Shown here: one piece after another, positions 1 through 13,700 of the stretch
Position numbering within the stretch: the first letter of the stretch is position 1
Layout: each line of letters begins with the position of its first letter
Source of the DNA: Spirodela intermedia
Taxonomy: Eukaryota; Streptophyta; Magnoliopsida; Alismatales; Araceae
Length of the DNA stretch: 64,000 nucleotides
Direction of reading: 5' to 3'
NCBI GenBank assembly: GCA_902729315.2
Contig: LR746277.1
Coordinates: 377,001-441,000, forward strand
Translations under genes and position numbers: made by a program
The notes under the pieces: generated by a model
What the model saw: only the letters and a program-made list of their open reading frames with translations
What the model was told of the DNA's origin: nothing
Database searches by the model: none

Positions 1-282
1 CATCTCCAGAACAGAGAGACATTCGGTCACAATGAAAAGTGCAACAGTTAAGATAAAATGGTTTAAAGCTTCCAATGCTTTTGATGATCAGGTCAAAACT
101 CAAACATAGTGAGGGGGTAGCAAAGGCACTTTGCAACCTGACATTCAAAGACGTAAACAAGAGATATCAGGCTTCCAAGAATCGGATTGAAGATTTTATA
201 AAAAGCAAATATTTCTGCAGTCATTTGTGACATTACAGAAAAATAAATTCATAAAAAAAAAACCAGTTTAATGTATTATTAC

Positions 283-3200
283 CTGGCAATAAGATCAGTT
301 GCAGAAGATGGAGAAACACCCTCACCTATTCCAACCTAAGTTGAACAATGAAGCACATTTAGTAAGCTCAAAGATCAGATAAATAATGTTGTCATCCAAT
401 ACATGAGTTTTTTTAGATAAATAATGTTGTCATTCCATACATGAGCCTTTTTAGAAAATATCCATTTAGTGTAGTCCTTACCAATATCCTTCATTTTGCA
501 ATAAGTTTTCATGAGACTGTGGAACCTTTATAAATTTCGTAGTAGTAAACTAATCCTTAGCAAGGAGCATGAAGTTGACATATAAGGCCATCAAGAAATG
601 CGACGTGACTAAACGCCAAAATGTCTTGCCCTCCTATTTGCCTGTTGCAAACGAACACAGACAAGGATTTTTCCACTGAATTTCGTTATCTACCAGACGT
701 GAGAACTGAAGAATCACCTCTTACATCATACTATTTTTCAATTATGAAAATGATGAATAACCTCTTAATGCCTGTCCATAATGTGGTTAGAAAATATTCG
801 TATTCAAGGTTTTCGACTTATAAGCTCTTTAATGAACCTTCATTTCATAATGCAATTTTTTTCATATAATGATAAAAAAGATACTATACAATAATGGTGG
901 AATGGACAATAGACACAATCTCATTCAAGAGCAGGAGTCATTTTCTTAGCTGGGAAAGCTTCCAAAGATTCCCATAAAGATAAACAAGTCCATAATCTCA
1001 AACTTGTTGGAAGCATGGCCCCGAAATGTCTCAGAAAAACTTCTTCTTAAACTTTAAATCATGAAATTTTAGTCCATGTTTTTAAATAAAATATATTTTT
1101 TATTGTTAAATCAATGTATAGTGTAATACTGGTTTTTTATACAGGGTTCCCATCTTTGCAGGTGCAAGCATGTGCCATAAATATGGTGCACATGAAATGA
1201 TAATAAAGAAAGCTATGTCAGGATAAGGTTCAACAATTCCTTTAATATTCTGCGTACTGGTGGACTAGAACCGCAATAATTCTACCGGAATATCAAAGCA
1301 ACGTGAACCTCTTTCAATAAAAGTGCTAGGAGATTTTCTTTCCAAAAAATTGTTTAAGATATCAAAAAGATGTCATAAAGGTAATGATAAGTCCAAGAAA
1401 AGAACAAAGGTACATTTTGAAAAAGAATGGACAAGTTTCATTTGCGCAAAAGATACTGAACGGTAATTCAAACCATTGTTGGAAATCTGTTTTAACTACA
1501 GGACTGGAGTGTTGATCTACTGGCTACAAAGACCATTCAACACAAAGGAGAATCATTTGGTTTCTTAAATACATACCAAAACCCTAGACAGAAGAAGTCC
1601 AGGCATAAACCCAGCCACAAGAGGAACAAGCATTGTAGCCAAGGACCAACATAGTACTCCAACTTCGAGGACTTTCCTACATTAGAAAGACAAGAACTGA
1701 TCTCAATATAACAAGAAGTTGTATTGAACTAGAAATATATGAAAAAAATCAAAATCGACAAATGACTGGGAAACCACATTGTCCAGAATTATTAATCTAA
1801 GCACACGCATTTAAAGAACACAAAAGTATCCATTAAAAGATAACTGGCAACGCATCCCCATTAAGCTCCAGGGAAAACAACAAGAAGTCTTAAGGTTTAA
1901 GGTTTTACTTGAATGCCAGACTCTATCATATTATGACCAATGTAAATAAGAAAACGTAAACAGAATCACATATTAATCGAAAAGGCAATTTTTTAAGCAA
2001 TAACGTGCAAGGAAGAAAATTAGAATTAGAATTTTGCAAAAAATATGACAATTAAAACAGCAATAAATAAGAAGATTTTTAGCATCCCTAGAATACTTCA
2101 AAAAAAAGTCCAAATTGAGATAATAGTCCAATGAAAGTCACTAACCAGAATTTTTGGTCTGAGAGAACACATTACTCTATTTTAGGTTTACGCCACATGA
2201 AAGGGTTAAGGTGGGCAAAAACAAATATTTCTAACTTTCTAGGAGAATAATTTCAGGAAAAGACATGATCAGGACTCTCACATTGTCTTCATTCAGTTTG
2301 TCTTCAACACACAAAAAAGCCTCGAATTGAGATTGCATAAATTAATTTCAGGACAAAAATGCCTACCAAAAAACAAATTCACTCTTGTCAATATAACACC
2401 ACTAAAGAGTCCTTTTTTTTCCATTTTATGCAGACAAAGAAGCCACGTTAAGACTGATGAACAATATCAGATGCAAATGATACAAATTAAGTAGAAAATA
2501 TTTGAAAACCTACCCAGTTTATTCTATAATAATCATTGATACTATAAGTTAAAACCAACCTTCCACCAAAAATTTTTGCAAGCCAACCGCCAGGTAATTG
2601 GCTTAGAGCATATCCCCAAAAGAAGGAAGATTGAATCAAACCAGCCGTTGATGAGTTCCATCCAAACTGATGTGACATTGGAATGATAGCCACACTCAAG
2701 TTCACCTGAAACGCGAGGTACACTCCAATTAAAGATAAATAAAATTGAAATCATGGACAGAAAAAGTGGAATCAGAAGTCGACATTCATTCAGAATAAGG
2801 CCTAGATACCTAGTATGCATTCAGATGAGACAAGATGCTTGACATTTTAAGCATAGACATTACGCACTTGCTACACAACAACCCCTTGGAGGAAGGGCAA
2901 AACAGGGGTACAACGAGCGGTATTCTGAACACGAAGGCTTTCTCATTTTTCTGGGGTGAGGAGGAACGTGTGGAAGGCCAGCCATGTTTAGTTTTTTATT
3001 TCCCTCGTGTTCTCTCACTTCCCATTCTCTGAAACCACAGCCATACTCTTCATTTCTTTTATTTGCCTTCCTTTCTGTAGTCACTTTCTTCTGTTTCCTT
3101 GCTTTCACTAACCCAACTGCTGAAATTCATTTTTTGTTCACAGAAATAAGTTTCAACAATTCCAATCTTGTGATTTGTTCTCCTAGCATTATTCTCATCA

Positions 3201-5911
3201 CTTTTGCATGCCTTGATCAAATGACACTTCTCTCTGCTCTCCCTCTCAGTTTCCTTGATTTTCTCTCTATTTCTTTTTTCTTCCATTCTTCATGGGCACA
3301 CCCTGTTATTATATTTCCTCTAGATTCTATCCTTCGTTTGTACTATTTATATAAACTCATAGCATCAACGACATCATTCTCAAATCAACATGCAGACAGG
3401 TAGAGCCAGAAAAACTATGCACACCTGTATACCTCCTGAAAAATTCATATGCAGTATACATTTTGAAACGCGTCCACTAAATGGAGTCCCGATTTTTATG
3501 TTTACTGCATTGCCTTTACAATGTATGTGTGGTCAACCACGGGATACCTTAGAAAAATAAAATCATTCAGAAATAAGGTTATGAAAAAGAAAATTTTGAA
3601 GGAAATAAAACAGAAAAATACTTCCAGATGTCTTATGGGCTTTGTCTTCCATCTTTAAGGCATTGTAAGTCAGCAAATTCACTTGGCATTAAAAAATGTA
3701 TATTTTTTCCTCGAATTTCACTGATCAAAGATGTCTCGATCTATAAACATGTCAAATTGAGTACCAAGAAAACCAACTTCAGGCGTACCCCCAAAACCTG
3801 AGACCTAAACGCATTTGCATTATGTTGAGCACCATATTTTTAAGAATTTTAACCTGAATAACAGCATGTAAATGACGACTAAAAATAAAAGATCCATGGC
3901 CGGTTTTAAATAAGCAAACAAAAATATGACAACGTCCATAACCAGCTATTGCTTGCTCATACAGCTAGCTTCGTCCTTCCTGAAAATGAAATATTTATAC
4001 ATTTTGTTCATTGGATGACATCATATCCTTTATTATGCTCTGTCTTCATGGATTTGTATTTTAATTAGTACACATTGGCATCTGATGCGGAACACTATTG
4101 AGGTGTGATGAAAATTGAAAGATAGTGCATAAGACTCAATAGGTTCTGAAATTGGAGTAATCCCAGTAGTTCAACACTATGCAATTTGATGTTCTAAGAC
4201 AACGACATGGATAATGAAGCACATGCATCTCTAGATTATTGATGGTAAGATTTGCAGAGATCACACGAAAATGATATTAAGTTCTCGTTCATACAAGCAC
4301 CTGAACTCGAGGAATGAGAAGACCACCTCAAATTCATCATAAAATAAGATTAGGAAGCATGGTCAAACTGACAGGTAGAGGAATTTTGTCACTTCCATAG
4401 GACAACACTTTAAAAATCTAAAAGAATAGTTGCCTTTGTATTGTTCAATATTTAAACCATATTCACAATTTGAATATAGTTCCCGAGCGAACCATCCAAA
4501 AGGTCTAGAAAATTTATGAGAAGCATGAGTGAGTGCTCACTACAGTCGTGGATCAATGAATTCTTCTTATTTTTACTTTATCAATAAATTAGCTAGAGGT
4601 GGGTTTGAAATTCGTGGAATTTATCCATTAAAACTTAATGGTTCTACTCGTGTTCTGAGCTTCACATCACGGGTGAATTTAGCCTGATTTATGCCAGGGT
4701 TTGTCCAATCACGTGTTAGCATAAGGTCAATCTTTTTTATGTTGAAAGCCAAATCACTCGAATAAAGTTCGTATATGGTTTCTACTAACCAAAATACAAA
4801 TGTATAAGATATCAGATGATGAATCGTATTCTGTACCATCGGAAATAACATTAGATTTTGGCTGCTTTACTGCTTATCCTATCAAACGACAAATTATAAC
4901 GCAGAATAAATCGGGAACAGATACCCACGGGGAAGCACACATTATGTTGAGACAAAAATTACTCACCCTACTTCCAACCAGAGAGCATTGAGAATTACTC
5001 CAATGAAACTAAATATTGCATTACACCACAAAAAAAATGAAGACCCACATATTCATGTGGGGCGTACCCGACGTGGATACGCAGAGCAGAGTGAGTATTT
5101 ATCCAACCTGACTGAACGTTTTGGGTACCCAAAGAGAAAGGAAAATTGGGCCTATCTTACACAGGTCGTTCTGGTCGTTCCATAAATCTTCACAGCCCCC
5201 CCCTCCCCACCCCCAAGCCCCAACTCCACTTTTCATGTGTCATTATATACAGGTACTCCTGCAGCATGAAAACTTGACCCTGTTCCATTCTCCACATCCT
5301 CGATTTTATCCATCGTAACAATGGCGTGCTTCTGATACTTTTCAGATCACCCTTTTATTTAGTACCAGAAAATGTGGAACAGTAAGAGGACCTGATTCCC
5401 GGAATGACATGTAAAAAGTCTTTAAATCCCTAAGATTATTCTGTGGCGATAAATTTTCTATTCAAACAACAAAAATTACCTTGTCCATGTTGCAAATGAC
5501 GAACGCAAGGGACGTGGTACCGATGAGCTTGTAACGTTGAGGCAGGCCCTCCCACGGAAACCGCCACTTGCCATCCAACGTTCCCTCCTCTTCTACCAGA
5601 AGTAACCCGTCTTCTTCCCCTCCCCCACCGTCCCCCTTCTCCTCATGTCCCCCGCCTTCCACCGCCCCCTCCCTCAATAACTCATCGATAACTTCGTTCT
5701 CTCCTCTCCCCTTCCTGAAGCACGGAGCACTCAGATAAGGCTGCTTCCCTCTTCTTCCCAACCTCCCAGCCCGTTGGTAGTACCCGGCGGTGGCGCTCAG
5801 TGGAGATATCTCGCGGCAGCCACGGACCCCATGGCGCGTTGGCGGCAACTGGCGCCGCCCCCTCCCGGGTCCAACTGCAATAACCGTAGTTAAAGCAGCA
5901 GCCGAACCCAT
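283..5911 (-). CDS. PHT4;5-like plastid anion (phosphate) transporter, 3' part outside window
   Basis: Major-facilitator anion transporter of the PHT4/ANTR family, expected in a plastid envelope and moving inorganic phosphate or other anions. Four joined exons are visible: 5480-5911, 2560-2705, 1577-1676 and 283-335; all junctions are GT-AG and the phases close. Exon 1 encodes 144 residues: a basic, Ser/Arg-rich start that fits a transit peptide, a Gly/Glu-rich linker, then the first membrane helix ending in NMDK. The next exons encode NLSVAIIPMSHQFGWN, QSSFFWGYALSQLPGGWLAK and GIGEGVSPS, all typical of the family. The start at 5911 has a good context (CCATGG); the same frame stays open to a further ATG at 6199, so a longer N-terminus is possible. 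The remaining exons, more than half of a usual protein of about 500 residues, lie left of position 1. The first intron is 2.8 kb and holds only spurious short frames. The choice of PHT4;5 among the plastid PHT4 members is inference from similarity and from the TIP1 neighbour. Confidence 0.88.
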
Positions 5912-7375
5912 GGGGACTGACGCTAGAGGGAGCTTCGAGGAGAAAGAAGAAGAAGAAGAAGAAGAGCAGAAATATGGTTCACCCTTCGAGAGAACTGGCT
6001 TGGATGGAGCCACGTGGGAAGCAGGGCCCACGGTGGGATCCTTGTGGTCCATCCGCAGTGACGTGGAAGAACCGGACTCAAAGCGCATTTTGTCATGTTG
6101 CGGAACGCACCACAGGCTCCTCGCATATTCCTCGCCCTCTAAGCGCAGGATTCGGGGAGGGGCGCTCGTTAAAGCCACTGACAACGCGACGCGTGGCATC
6201 CATTACCCTCTCCGTTCAACGCTCGTTTGCTTCTAATGATACACGGCAGTGGTGCCTGGCGTATTGTACCACGTCATTACAAGTCATAGACACCAAGGCC
6301 CCGGAGTTAACCAATATATATGGTTACGCATCAAAGAAGAGAAATCATAGGAATTATCAACACACACACCTCTTTTTAGTCAAAGAAAGCCGGATCCAGT
6401 AAACGGAGTGCATTCATTTTTTAATAATCAACATATGAGCCGAGTATGATCCTGCATTTTTTTTTCCATATTAGTGGTGTAAAATAATTTATATTTTATT
6501 TAATTCAATAAATGTTTCAAGCTAATCTATATTTCTTTCTCGTGTTGGAATGTAATTTTTAAATCATGTTAAATATATTTTTAATAATTAAGAATGATAT
6601 ATTTATACAGATTTCTAATATTATTAAATTACCAGGAATAAAATCGATAGTTCTGAACCCAAGGTGTAACATATCACCCCTTCTCTCTCTCCAATGATTG
6701 GCGCCTGTGGAGTGCAGGGTTGACTTCTATTACCAATTCTGACCAAAAGCCCATTAATTAGCTTTTTGGGGTATTCTTTTGCTTATTTAACAAATTCCAG
6801 GTGAAATATTACTAATGTCCGTTTTAAGCCACTCTCTCCTTCCCGCCACCGCGGCCTATGTAGAGGAAGAAAAAAAAAGATGGGCCAGCAACTCCGCCGC
6901 CGCCTCCGCCGTCCAGCCGTTCTTCCCACACCGGGCACCGCCAGGGCTTCGCCGGAAGGCCTGAAAGTTTCTACACATTGCCATATCTCCACGCTAGAGA
7001 GCTCTCAAATAGAGTCAACGATCGAATATCCAAGCTTCATGTTCTAGCTCTAACTCTAATGATAAGTAAAGGATGTTGAGGATGATCAAGATCCAGCTCG
7101 AGGCTTTCGCCCATCCTTGGATTGGGGGCTGCCACAGTTTGACTTCCGCAGCTTTCTGAGAGTTGACTGATCTTCTTCTGCAGGCTGCTGAACAGACAGG
7201 CAGGAGGAGAGAGAAATTAGAAGCTACTTCTAAAAGATGGATGAGGATCTGATGTTCTACAAGTTAAACAGCGGGCTGGATTGCCCATAATCAGCCAATG
7301 CCATGGTTCCAGGAAGAAGGGATAGATAGAGAGAGAAAGAGAACGTAGAGAGAGAATCCCAATGGCTACACCAGT
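5912..7375. promoter_or_regulatory. PHT4-like gene promoter/5' leader and 3' flank of the acidic-protein gene
   Basis: No gene of its own is supported here. On the minus strand a TATATAT run at about 6313-6323 lies roughly 400 bases upstream of the PHT4-like start and could be its TATA box. A (GAA)n stretch at 5941-5965 falls in the leader. The part nearest 7375 must hold the 3' untranslated region of the downstream-pointing acidic-protein gene; no clear poly(A) signal was picked. Open frames on the plus strand at 5790-6402 are antisense to the leader and exon 1. Confidence 0.45.
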
Positions 7376-9115
7376 TCACTTCCTCTTCTTAGAAGGAGGC
7401 TGCTCCTCTTCCTCCTCATCTTCTTCGTCATCTTCTTCGTCCTCGTCCTCATCTCCGTCGTCGTCTTCCTCCTCTTCATCGTCGTCGTCGTCCTCCTCTT
7501 CGCTTCCTCCGCCATTTGCTTCGGGATTCTCGTCGTCCTCCCCTTCGTTCTCGTTGTCTTCGTCACCCGAGAACTCCTCCTCGCCCCCATCCTCCTCCTG
7601 ATCCTCCCCATCTTCGTCCTCGTCATCGTCATCGTCATCGTCTGTCTCGCCATCATCTTTGTTCTCCAGAACACCTTGATTCTTGGACCTCATAGCCACA
7701 GGTATGTGGAACCTTTGGAATGAAAGCAAAAAAAAGTCAACGGCTTTGTGCCAGCTCCTTCTGCGTTCATCAACAAGTCAAAGGTATGAGAGAGAGAGAG
7801 AGAACACACACCTATCATCTTCCCCTTCGTGATCAATCGCATTGCTCATCTCACCAGAGCATGATCCCAACTGAAGCAAGCAAATCCCAGATAAGAGAGG
7901 AAATCCAGAAAACCCAGAAAGAACCCACATCAGGACATTAAAAAGTAGTAAATGTTTTCCATTTTGGTAGCCATCAAGCATTTGTTTCCTGCAGAAACCT
8001 GTTCATTGAACCACTAGATATATGATAAGCCGATTCATAGTTTTTTTTTTAAAGATAACTCGCCAATAAACATGAATTCAGAAAAAAAAATCATGAACAC
8101 GGAAGCTTCCTCTGAGATGTACAACAAGAACAAGGAAACACATCTCCACAGGCCGACTCATTAAGCTCTTCCAGAGAGCGGGGTTAGATTTGGGATCCCT
8201 CCTGTCGACGAACCAATCCAGTAAAAGATCAACGGCGCAGAGGAAGACCTCGAGCATCGGCCTCTAAACAGTAATGAACAGACAGCCCATTGTTGATGAA
8301 CAGTTCGAGCACCATGAACAGAAAGCAAGAGATGATACAGCATTCCCATCGAAATCAGAGTTAAGGTAGAAGAAAAGTCGGACGGGGATGCTCAACAGAA
8401 AGCCAAAAATGGGAGCCGACGTATCTATCAATATAGGCTAATCCTGGAGCATGCGAATCCCATGATCCACCGGGAATCTTGGCCGGGACTATCGAGCGGG
8501 CAGGCAATGAATCCGAAGAACCGTCTCAAAAATGGGGGAAAATGATGGAAATATAGGAAGTGGGCTAAGATGCTCTGATAATAGAAACTTTCTCTGTCAT
8601 TCATTAAATGGTGAAGCAACCGGAAATGGAACACACAGCGATTCGGTGGAGCACAAGGAAAGACTTCCTCTAATCAGTAATGGCGTAGCTTTCCAGAAGC
8701 AGGCAAAGCAACAGGAGAGAGAAAATAAGTTGCAGGCAGGAACTGAAGCGCAGAGGAACAACAAGAAGCACACATCGTCAAAAGCCAGCCAACGGAGAGC
8801 ACACAGATGCCACCATCACTGGCTTCCGCCACTGAAACTCGCCGTCAACTTTCCCCAGTGAGCACGCGAGGTGACCAAATCGGCAGAAATTTTTTTCCCC
8901 CAATCGGCAAGTCTAACACCTTTTCTGATTTCTCCAATCTTCGCCGTGAAAGAACCAGGAAACAGAGCACAAGAGGAGCACATTACCGCCGTGAGAAGCT
9001 GAAGCATGGCGCAGCCGGCGGCCGCCACGACGTCCGCCATCGCCAACCGGAGTAAGCCCTCCAAAACGGCAGCGGATCCGGCTTCTCCACCTCGTAGCCG
9101 ACTGACAGCCTCCAT
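7376..9115 (-). CDS. Small acidic nuclear-type protein of unknown function
   Basis: Three exons, 8987-9115, 7812-7870 and 7376-7712, join with GT-AG borders and closed phases (43 codons; 19 codons plus two bases; one base plus 111 codons and TGA), giving 174 residues. The N-terminal third is a short Leu/Ala-rich, probably helical segment (MEAVSRLRGG onward). The middle is LGSCSGEMSNAIDHEGEDDR. The C-terminal two thirds is almost pure Asp/Glu/Gly and ends in PPSKKRK, a good nuclear-localisation motif. The start has a strong context (GAGATGG). Similar plant proteins are, as I recall, filed under misleading names such as VHS3-like or spermine-binding-like; no function is established. Acidic tails of this kind bind histones or basic ribosomal proteins, but here that is only a guess. 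A start inside exon 2 (MSNAID) is the main alternative. A Ser-rich frame on the other strand at 7362-7601 is the shadow of the acidic repeat. Confidence 0.72.
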
Positions 9116-10788
9116 CTCCACGGCGAACACACCGGATGCAGCACCTTGCGACAGCGGCCACCTGAGAAGACCCCGAGACGAGGCGAGGGAGGCCGAAACC
9201 CTAGAAGAGCCCAAGAGAAGAAGACGAGGGATCGCAAAGCCTCCCTATTCCCCTTTTTATTTTATTTTCCAAAAAAAAAAATCCAAGGTAGGGTTTTTCA
9301 AGCGGGACTAGGGTTTTGGAAGGCCCTCCTATTTCACTCGCACGTGTCCGCCGCCTCCCCCAGCACGTGCCTAACACATGGTTGGACGCCCCCTGCTGTC
9401 CCTCGTCAAGTTGTAACTTGTTTATTATATATTAATAACAAAATAATATTTAATAACCTAAAATAATCAGAAGTTCGCCCAAAGAGGTTTGACCCTAGAT
9501 CTCTCAGGTCAACGTCAAGGTGTAATTTTTCTTGTTAGTAATTCATTTCTAGTAAATTTAGGAGGGCCCCACCTGACCAATCAGCGAGAGGCTGGGCCCA
9601 GTTAAACATCCTGTCTGGAGGGAAATTTCTCGGCCCAAACTAATTGATCGGGCCGCTAGGCTGGGCTTCTAGGCTCCACCCAGCCAGCAAATATCTACTA
9701 AATCCTTCTCCGTTTACTTTAAAAAAATAAATAAATCAAAATCTTCCTTTTTTATTTTGAGATGTACATTTCCTTTTCTGAACACATCCCCATTAAAAAG
9801 AGGCGCCTTATTATATTCAGAAATATAAAGATATATATTATGATAAACGATTTACCATTTAACCAAGAAAGGGTATCTTAAAATCCCAATTAATGAGAAA
9901 CCCTTTGGATAATAAATTAAAATTTTCCATTTTCTTATTTTTTTATGAAAATCACAGTCCCATATTGACATAAAAATACAGATGGTTAAATTCCTTTAAT
10001 GATAAACAGTCATTTATATTATTATTAAAAATATATAATATATGCCATAAAAGATTATGAAATCTCTGTCTCTTGACCACAGAGAAATTTCGTCAACCAT
10101 TTTAAAAAATAAATAATGCATCTTCTAGATAAGATGCCATCAGATTCTTCATTTTCTAATTTTAGGAAGTCGTTGGAAAAATGCATACAAAGTCGTATTA
10201 TAATTGCCAGCATGGGAATATTGACATTCTGATTAGTAAACTATATATATATGTGGCGGGGAGGATGTGAGTGCTGGGAAATCATGGAGACAAGTCCTCC
10301 CCACCTTCCTCGCAACTGACGCGGTCAATGATCACTTAGTCAACTTCTTCGTTTCCGTCCTTGGACGACGGGTCTCGACACGTCATATGACGAAGATCTT
10401 AGCGTATTAACGCGCATTTTGAGGCGCAACCAATTATGGATGCCCACGTGGAGAGAGGTGCAGATGGGCATATCTGGTTGGGGAACGCCCTGAGAGCGTG
10501 GGAAGAGACGCAGAATGGGGTCGATGAAAAGACGATTTTGGACATTCCGCCGCCGTCCAAAATTCCATAGTCAAACTACCTCGACGTCCAGTTCGTTCTC
10601 TCCCTCTCTCTCTCCTCTCTCTCTATCTCCCTCTCTCTGGATTTTTTTGTTGCATCACGGTCTCATACTCTCTCATATTGTCCCTCGATTACTCCCTCGT
10701 AGAGGAACCCGTCGTCGGCGCGGCGGAGGATCGGGGGTGCGCCGGCGGCGGACGCCTCTCGCGGCCGCGCGTCGACGGAGATCCGGGA
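9116..10788. promoter_or_regulatory. Shared divergent promoter region between the acidic-protein gene and TIP1-like gene
   Basis: This 1.67-kb stretch separates two genes that point away from each other and holds both promoters and leaders. Visible elements are ACGTG/G-box cores at about 9341, 9364 and 10446, a TATATATATATG run near 10243-10253, and a CT-rich tract at about 10591-10640 just before the TIP1-like start, a common feature of plant 5' leaders. The centre (about 9700-10200) is AT-rich and featureless. The plus-strand frame at 9006-9311 overlaps exon 1 of the acidic gene and has no family signature. Confidence 0.5.
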
Positions 10789-13700
10789 ATGTCGTCGGAG
10801 ATCGAGGTGGTGGTGGAAGGGGGAGAGACGGGGGAGGGGTTGCAGGGGGCGGGAGAGCAGGAGGGGCAGTTGAAGAACGACGTGTACACGGCGGCGGCCT
10901 ACGGGGACCTTGAGAAGCTGCAGCGGCTGGTGGAGGAGGAGGGATATTCGGTCGCGGAGCCCGACGGGCTGGGGTACCACGCCCTCCAGTGGGCTGCTCT
11001 TAACAACCGTACGGCAGCCGCCCAGTATATCATCGAGGTGGGGATTGGCTGATTTGGGATTGAAGTTCGCTCCCTTCCTTCCGTGAATTCTGGACATTAG
11101 TATAATTTTTGGATTGATTCTGCTTTGAAAAAATCTCATCCTTATTTCTCAATTTCCGCTCTCTCTCTCTTTTTTGCCACAACGTGTTTCGGACGTTGCT
11201 GAGGGATCCATTGATGCACTTGTGCCAACCATTTTTTTTCTTTTCTGATGAGGGTATTTCTGCAGCTTAACTTGGGATTTTATTTCTTTTTGTTGAGGGG
11301 TGGAGGTTGGGGAGGGGCTTCTTCGAACACTTACGAGTTGCCTGTCTTGTTTAATATCATGTTGGGTATCCGTTGTTTTTTGCCAAGAATTACGTTTTTA
11401 TGCTTATTGATGAAACTGTAGTTTTCCCTTCACCCTCGATTAGATTAAATTCGATCATCTTTGTGCTTGGTTTTATCGTATCAATATATCTTTCTAGTGT
11501 ATCGCACTGGCACTACGTGCCTGGCTAATGTTCGGGGTTGGTGGGTTTATCTTGATCGCTGCATCGATTATTTTTTATGATAATTTCTGAAAATTTCCTT
11601 CTTCATCTCATTCACTTATCTGTGCTTGCTGGCGTGTTGGAAGCAGCACGGTGGCAATGTCAATGCAGTGGACCACACAGGCCAGACTGCTCTTCACTGG
11701 AGTGCAGTGCGGGGGGCAATCCAGGTAGCTGAGCTGTTGCTTAAGGAGGGTTCTAAGATCGATGCATCAGATTCGTATGGGTACCAGGTTTGTCTGCCAA
11801 TGCTTAATTTTTTTTATCAAGTACCCACCCTTGTCATCGTATGCCTATCTGGTTTTAGATCAAAATGATAATTTCTCTTGCTTTTACTCCAGAATCGATT
11901 GTGTTTTTATTGCAGGCAATGCCCTGGAACAAATGTGTTGTGTTGTCGTATTGTAATTATTCCTCACGGATGTTTGACACAATGGTTACCGCATGCTGTC
12001 AATGGGATAAAGAGTGCATATTTTGGGTATAATTCCTCATGAGTAACCGTGGCACTAACTACTTCCTGGAAGAAGCCCGCATGAATAAATAAAATGATCG
12101 ACTAGACGGCTGATATGTGGCCATATTCATGCCAGTGCCCTTTAAAGACGTATTCAAATACGTCTTTTAGCTGCAGTCATTTCTGTGCTGAGTAAAAACC
12201 TTGTCTAATGCCTTACAGTTTGTGGGGAATATAGGACAGGACGTTTCAGATTCTGGCGTACCTTTGTCAGCTTGATAGGTTTTAATGTACTGGTTCCACT
12301 AGCTGGGTTGTGGCCAACTAAACCATGTCATGCAGACAACTTCCACGTCTTGAATTGTGCCTAACTGAGAACTCTTTCAGCAGACAATATTATGATGCAT
12401 GGAACTCTTTCATGGTGGATACTATTAGGATTCCTAAGCAGTTATTGTGATACACCTACGTTATATCCTCATTGCCCGTGACTATAGCTTGTAGAATCAT
12501 TGTGAGTAACTAGAGAAATTTCGATACATGTGTTATATATGTGCATGCTTATGCAAAAGCTGAGCTGGATCTGAATCTGGCCCAGTATCTCTTACGGACG
12601 TTTAGCTATTCTGATAGGGTTAAATTTACCCCGATAGATGTTCTTTAGCTGATTCGAAACTTAATATGTAGAGGAAGTTATACATTCCTGCGGTTCCCTC
12701 TAGGTTTCCGTGGTATGTGCTTGTTGTACCCGTAATCTGCTCATTAAGTCAATGTCATTCAACATAAGTTGTTATAAATGGATAGATTTGACTTCTAGTT
12801 TTTTTTTTCTTGTCATTTTTCTGATTGTTTCTCTATTAGGTCATGGGAAGCTTTGTCATGAAGAAAGATGTAGATTTTCCTCATCAGTCAGGTAGAAGGC
12901 CACAAGTTTTCTGAAAACAGCAATAGGCAAGAGTAACATGTGGTCTCATACGCAAAGACGTATGCATTTGGAAGAATATGCTGACTATATGTTGATTTAA
13001 ATACGAGAAAGACTTGATTTATATTCTGTCCCTAAGCAGAAGGCAATTTTGTTGATGTTTTTTGCGAAATACCTTTTTTATTAACCGAATCTCAATTATA
13101 TGCAGCCAACCCATGTTGCAGCACAGTATGGTCAGACAACACTCCTTTACCTGATGGTAACAAAATGGAATGCTGATCCTGATGTCCCTGATAATGATGG
13201 ACGGAGTCCCTTGCACTGGTACAATTCTTTTTGCCAATAACCACCTTGGCTTCATCACCTTATATTTACCTTCGTTCCTTTCATATCCTTTAATCGGCAT
13301 CTCAGTCCTGATTACGGATTTAATGAACCTCGTTACTGCGGCATCTGGCTTGTGTTGAACCTTGTCTCTCTACATGTTGAGTAATAGAAGTCTGTCACTC
13401 TACATCAATCACATTTTCACCACAATAAGTGCGAGTGCTTTGGGAATCTCTTTATATTCTGCTTTTAACCTTCCTTCCGAATTTCAAAAATCCAAAGAGC
13501 TTCTTTTTTAGACCCGTAAGACAAATGCTGGTATTCCTGCAGATGTTTTCCTTTGGACTGATTGAAGACTGTCTAATTTTCAAAATATTGATACTTCTTT
13601 GAGTGCAGATAAATGCTGATTTCCTGCAGATAAAACAATTTTTTGCGTTATTTGGTTCTTTGATCGCTGTATACCATTCGGAGATTTCAGTTCACACTTT

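Noticed and set aside
2835-3403. Overlapping frames up to 139 codons in the first PHT4-like intron
   Set aside because: T-rich or K/E-rich low complexity, no splice partner and no family match; they lie between two well-supported exons.
5790-6402. Plus-strand frames of 142-148 codons
   Set aside because: Antisense to exon 1 and leader of the PHT4-like gene; composition artefacts.
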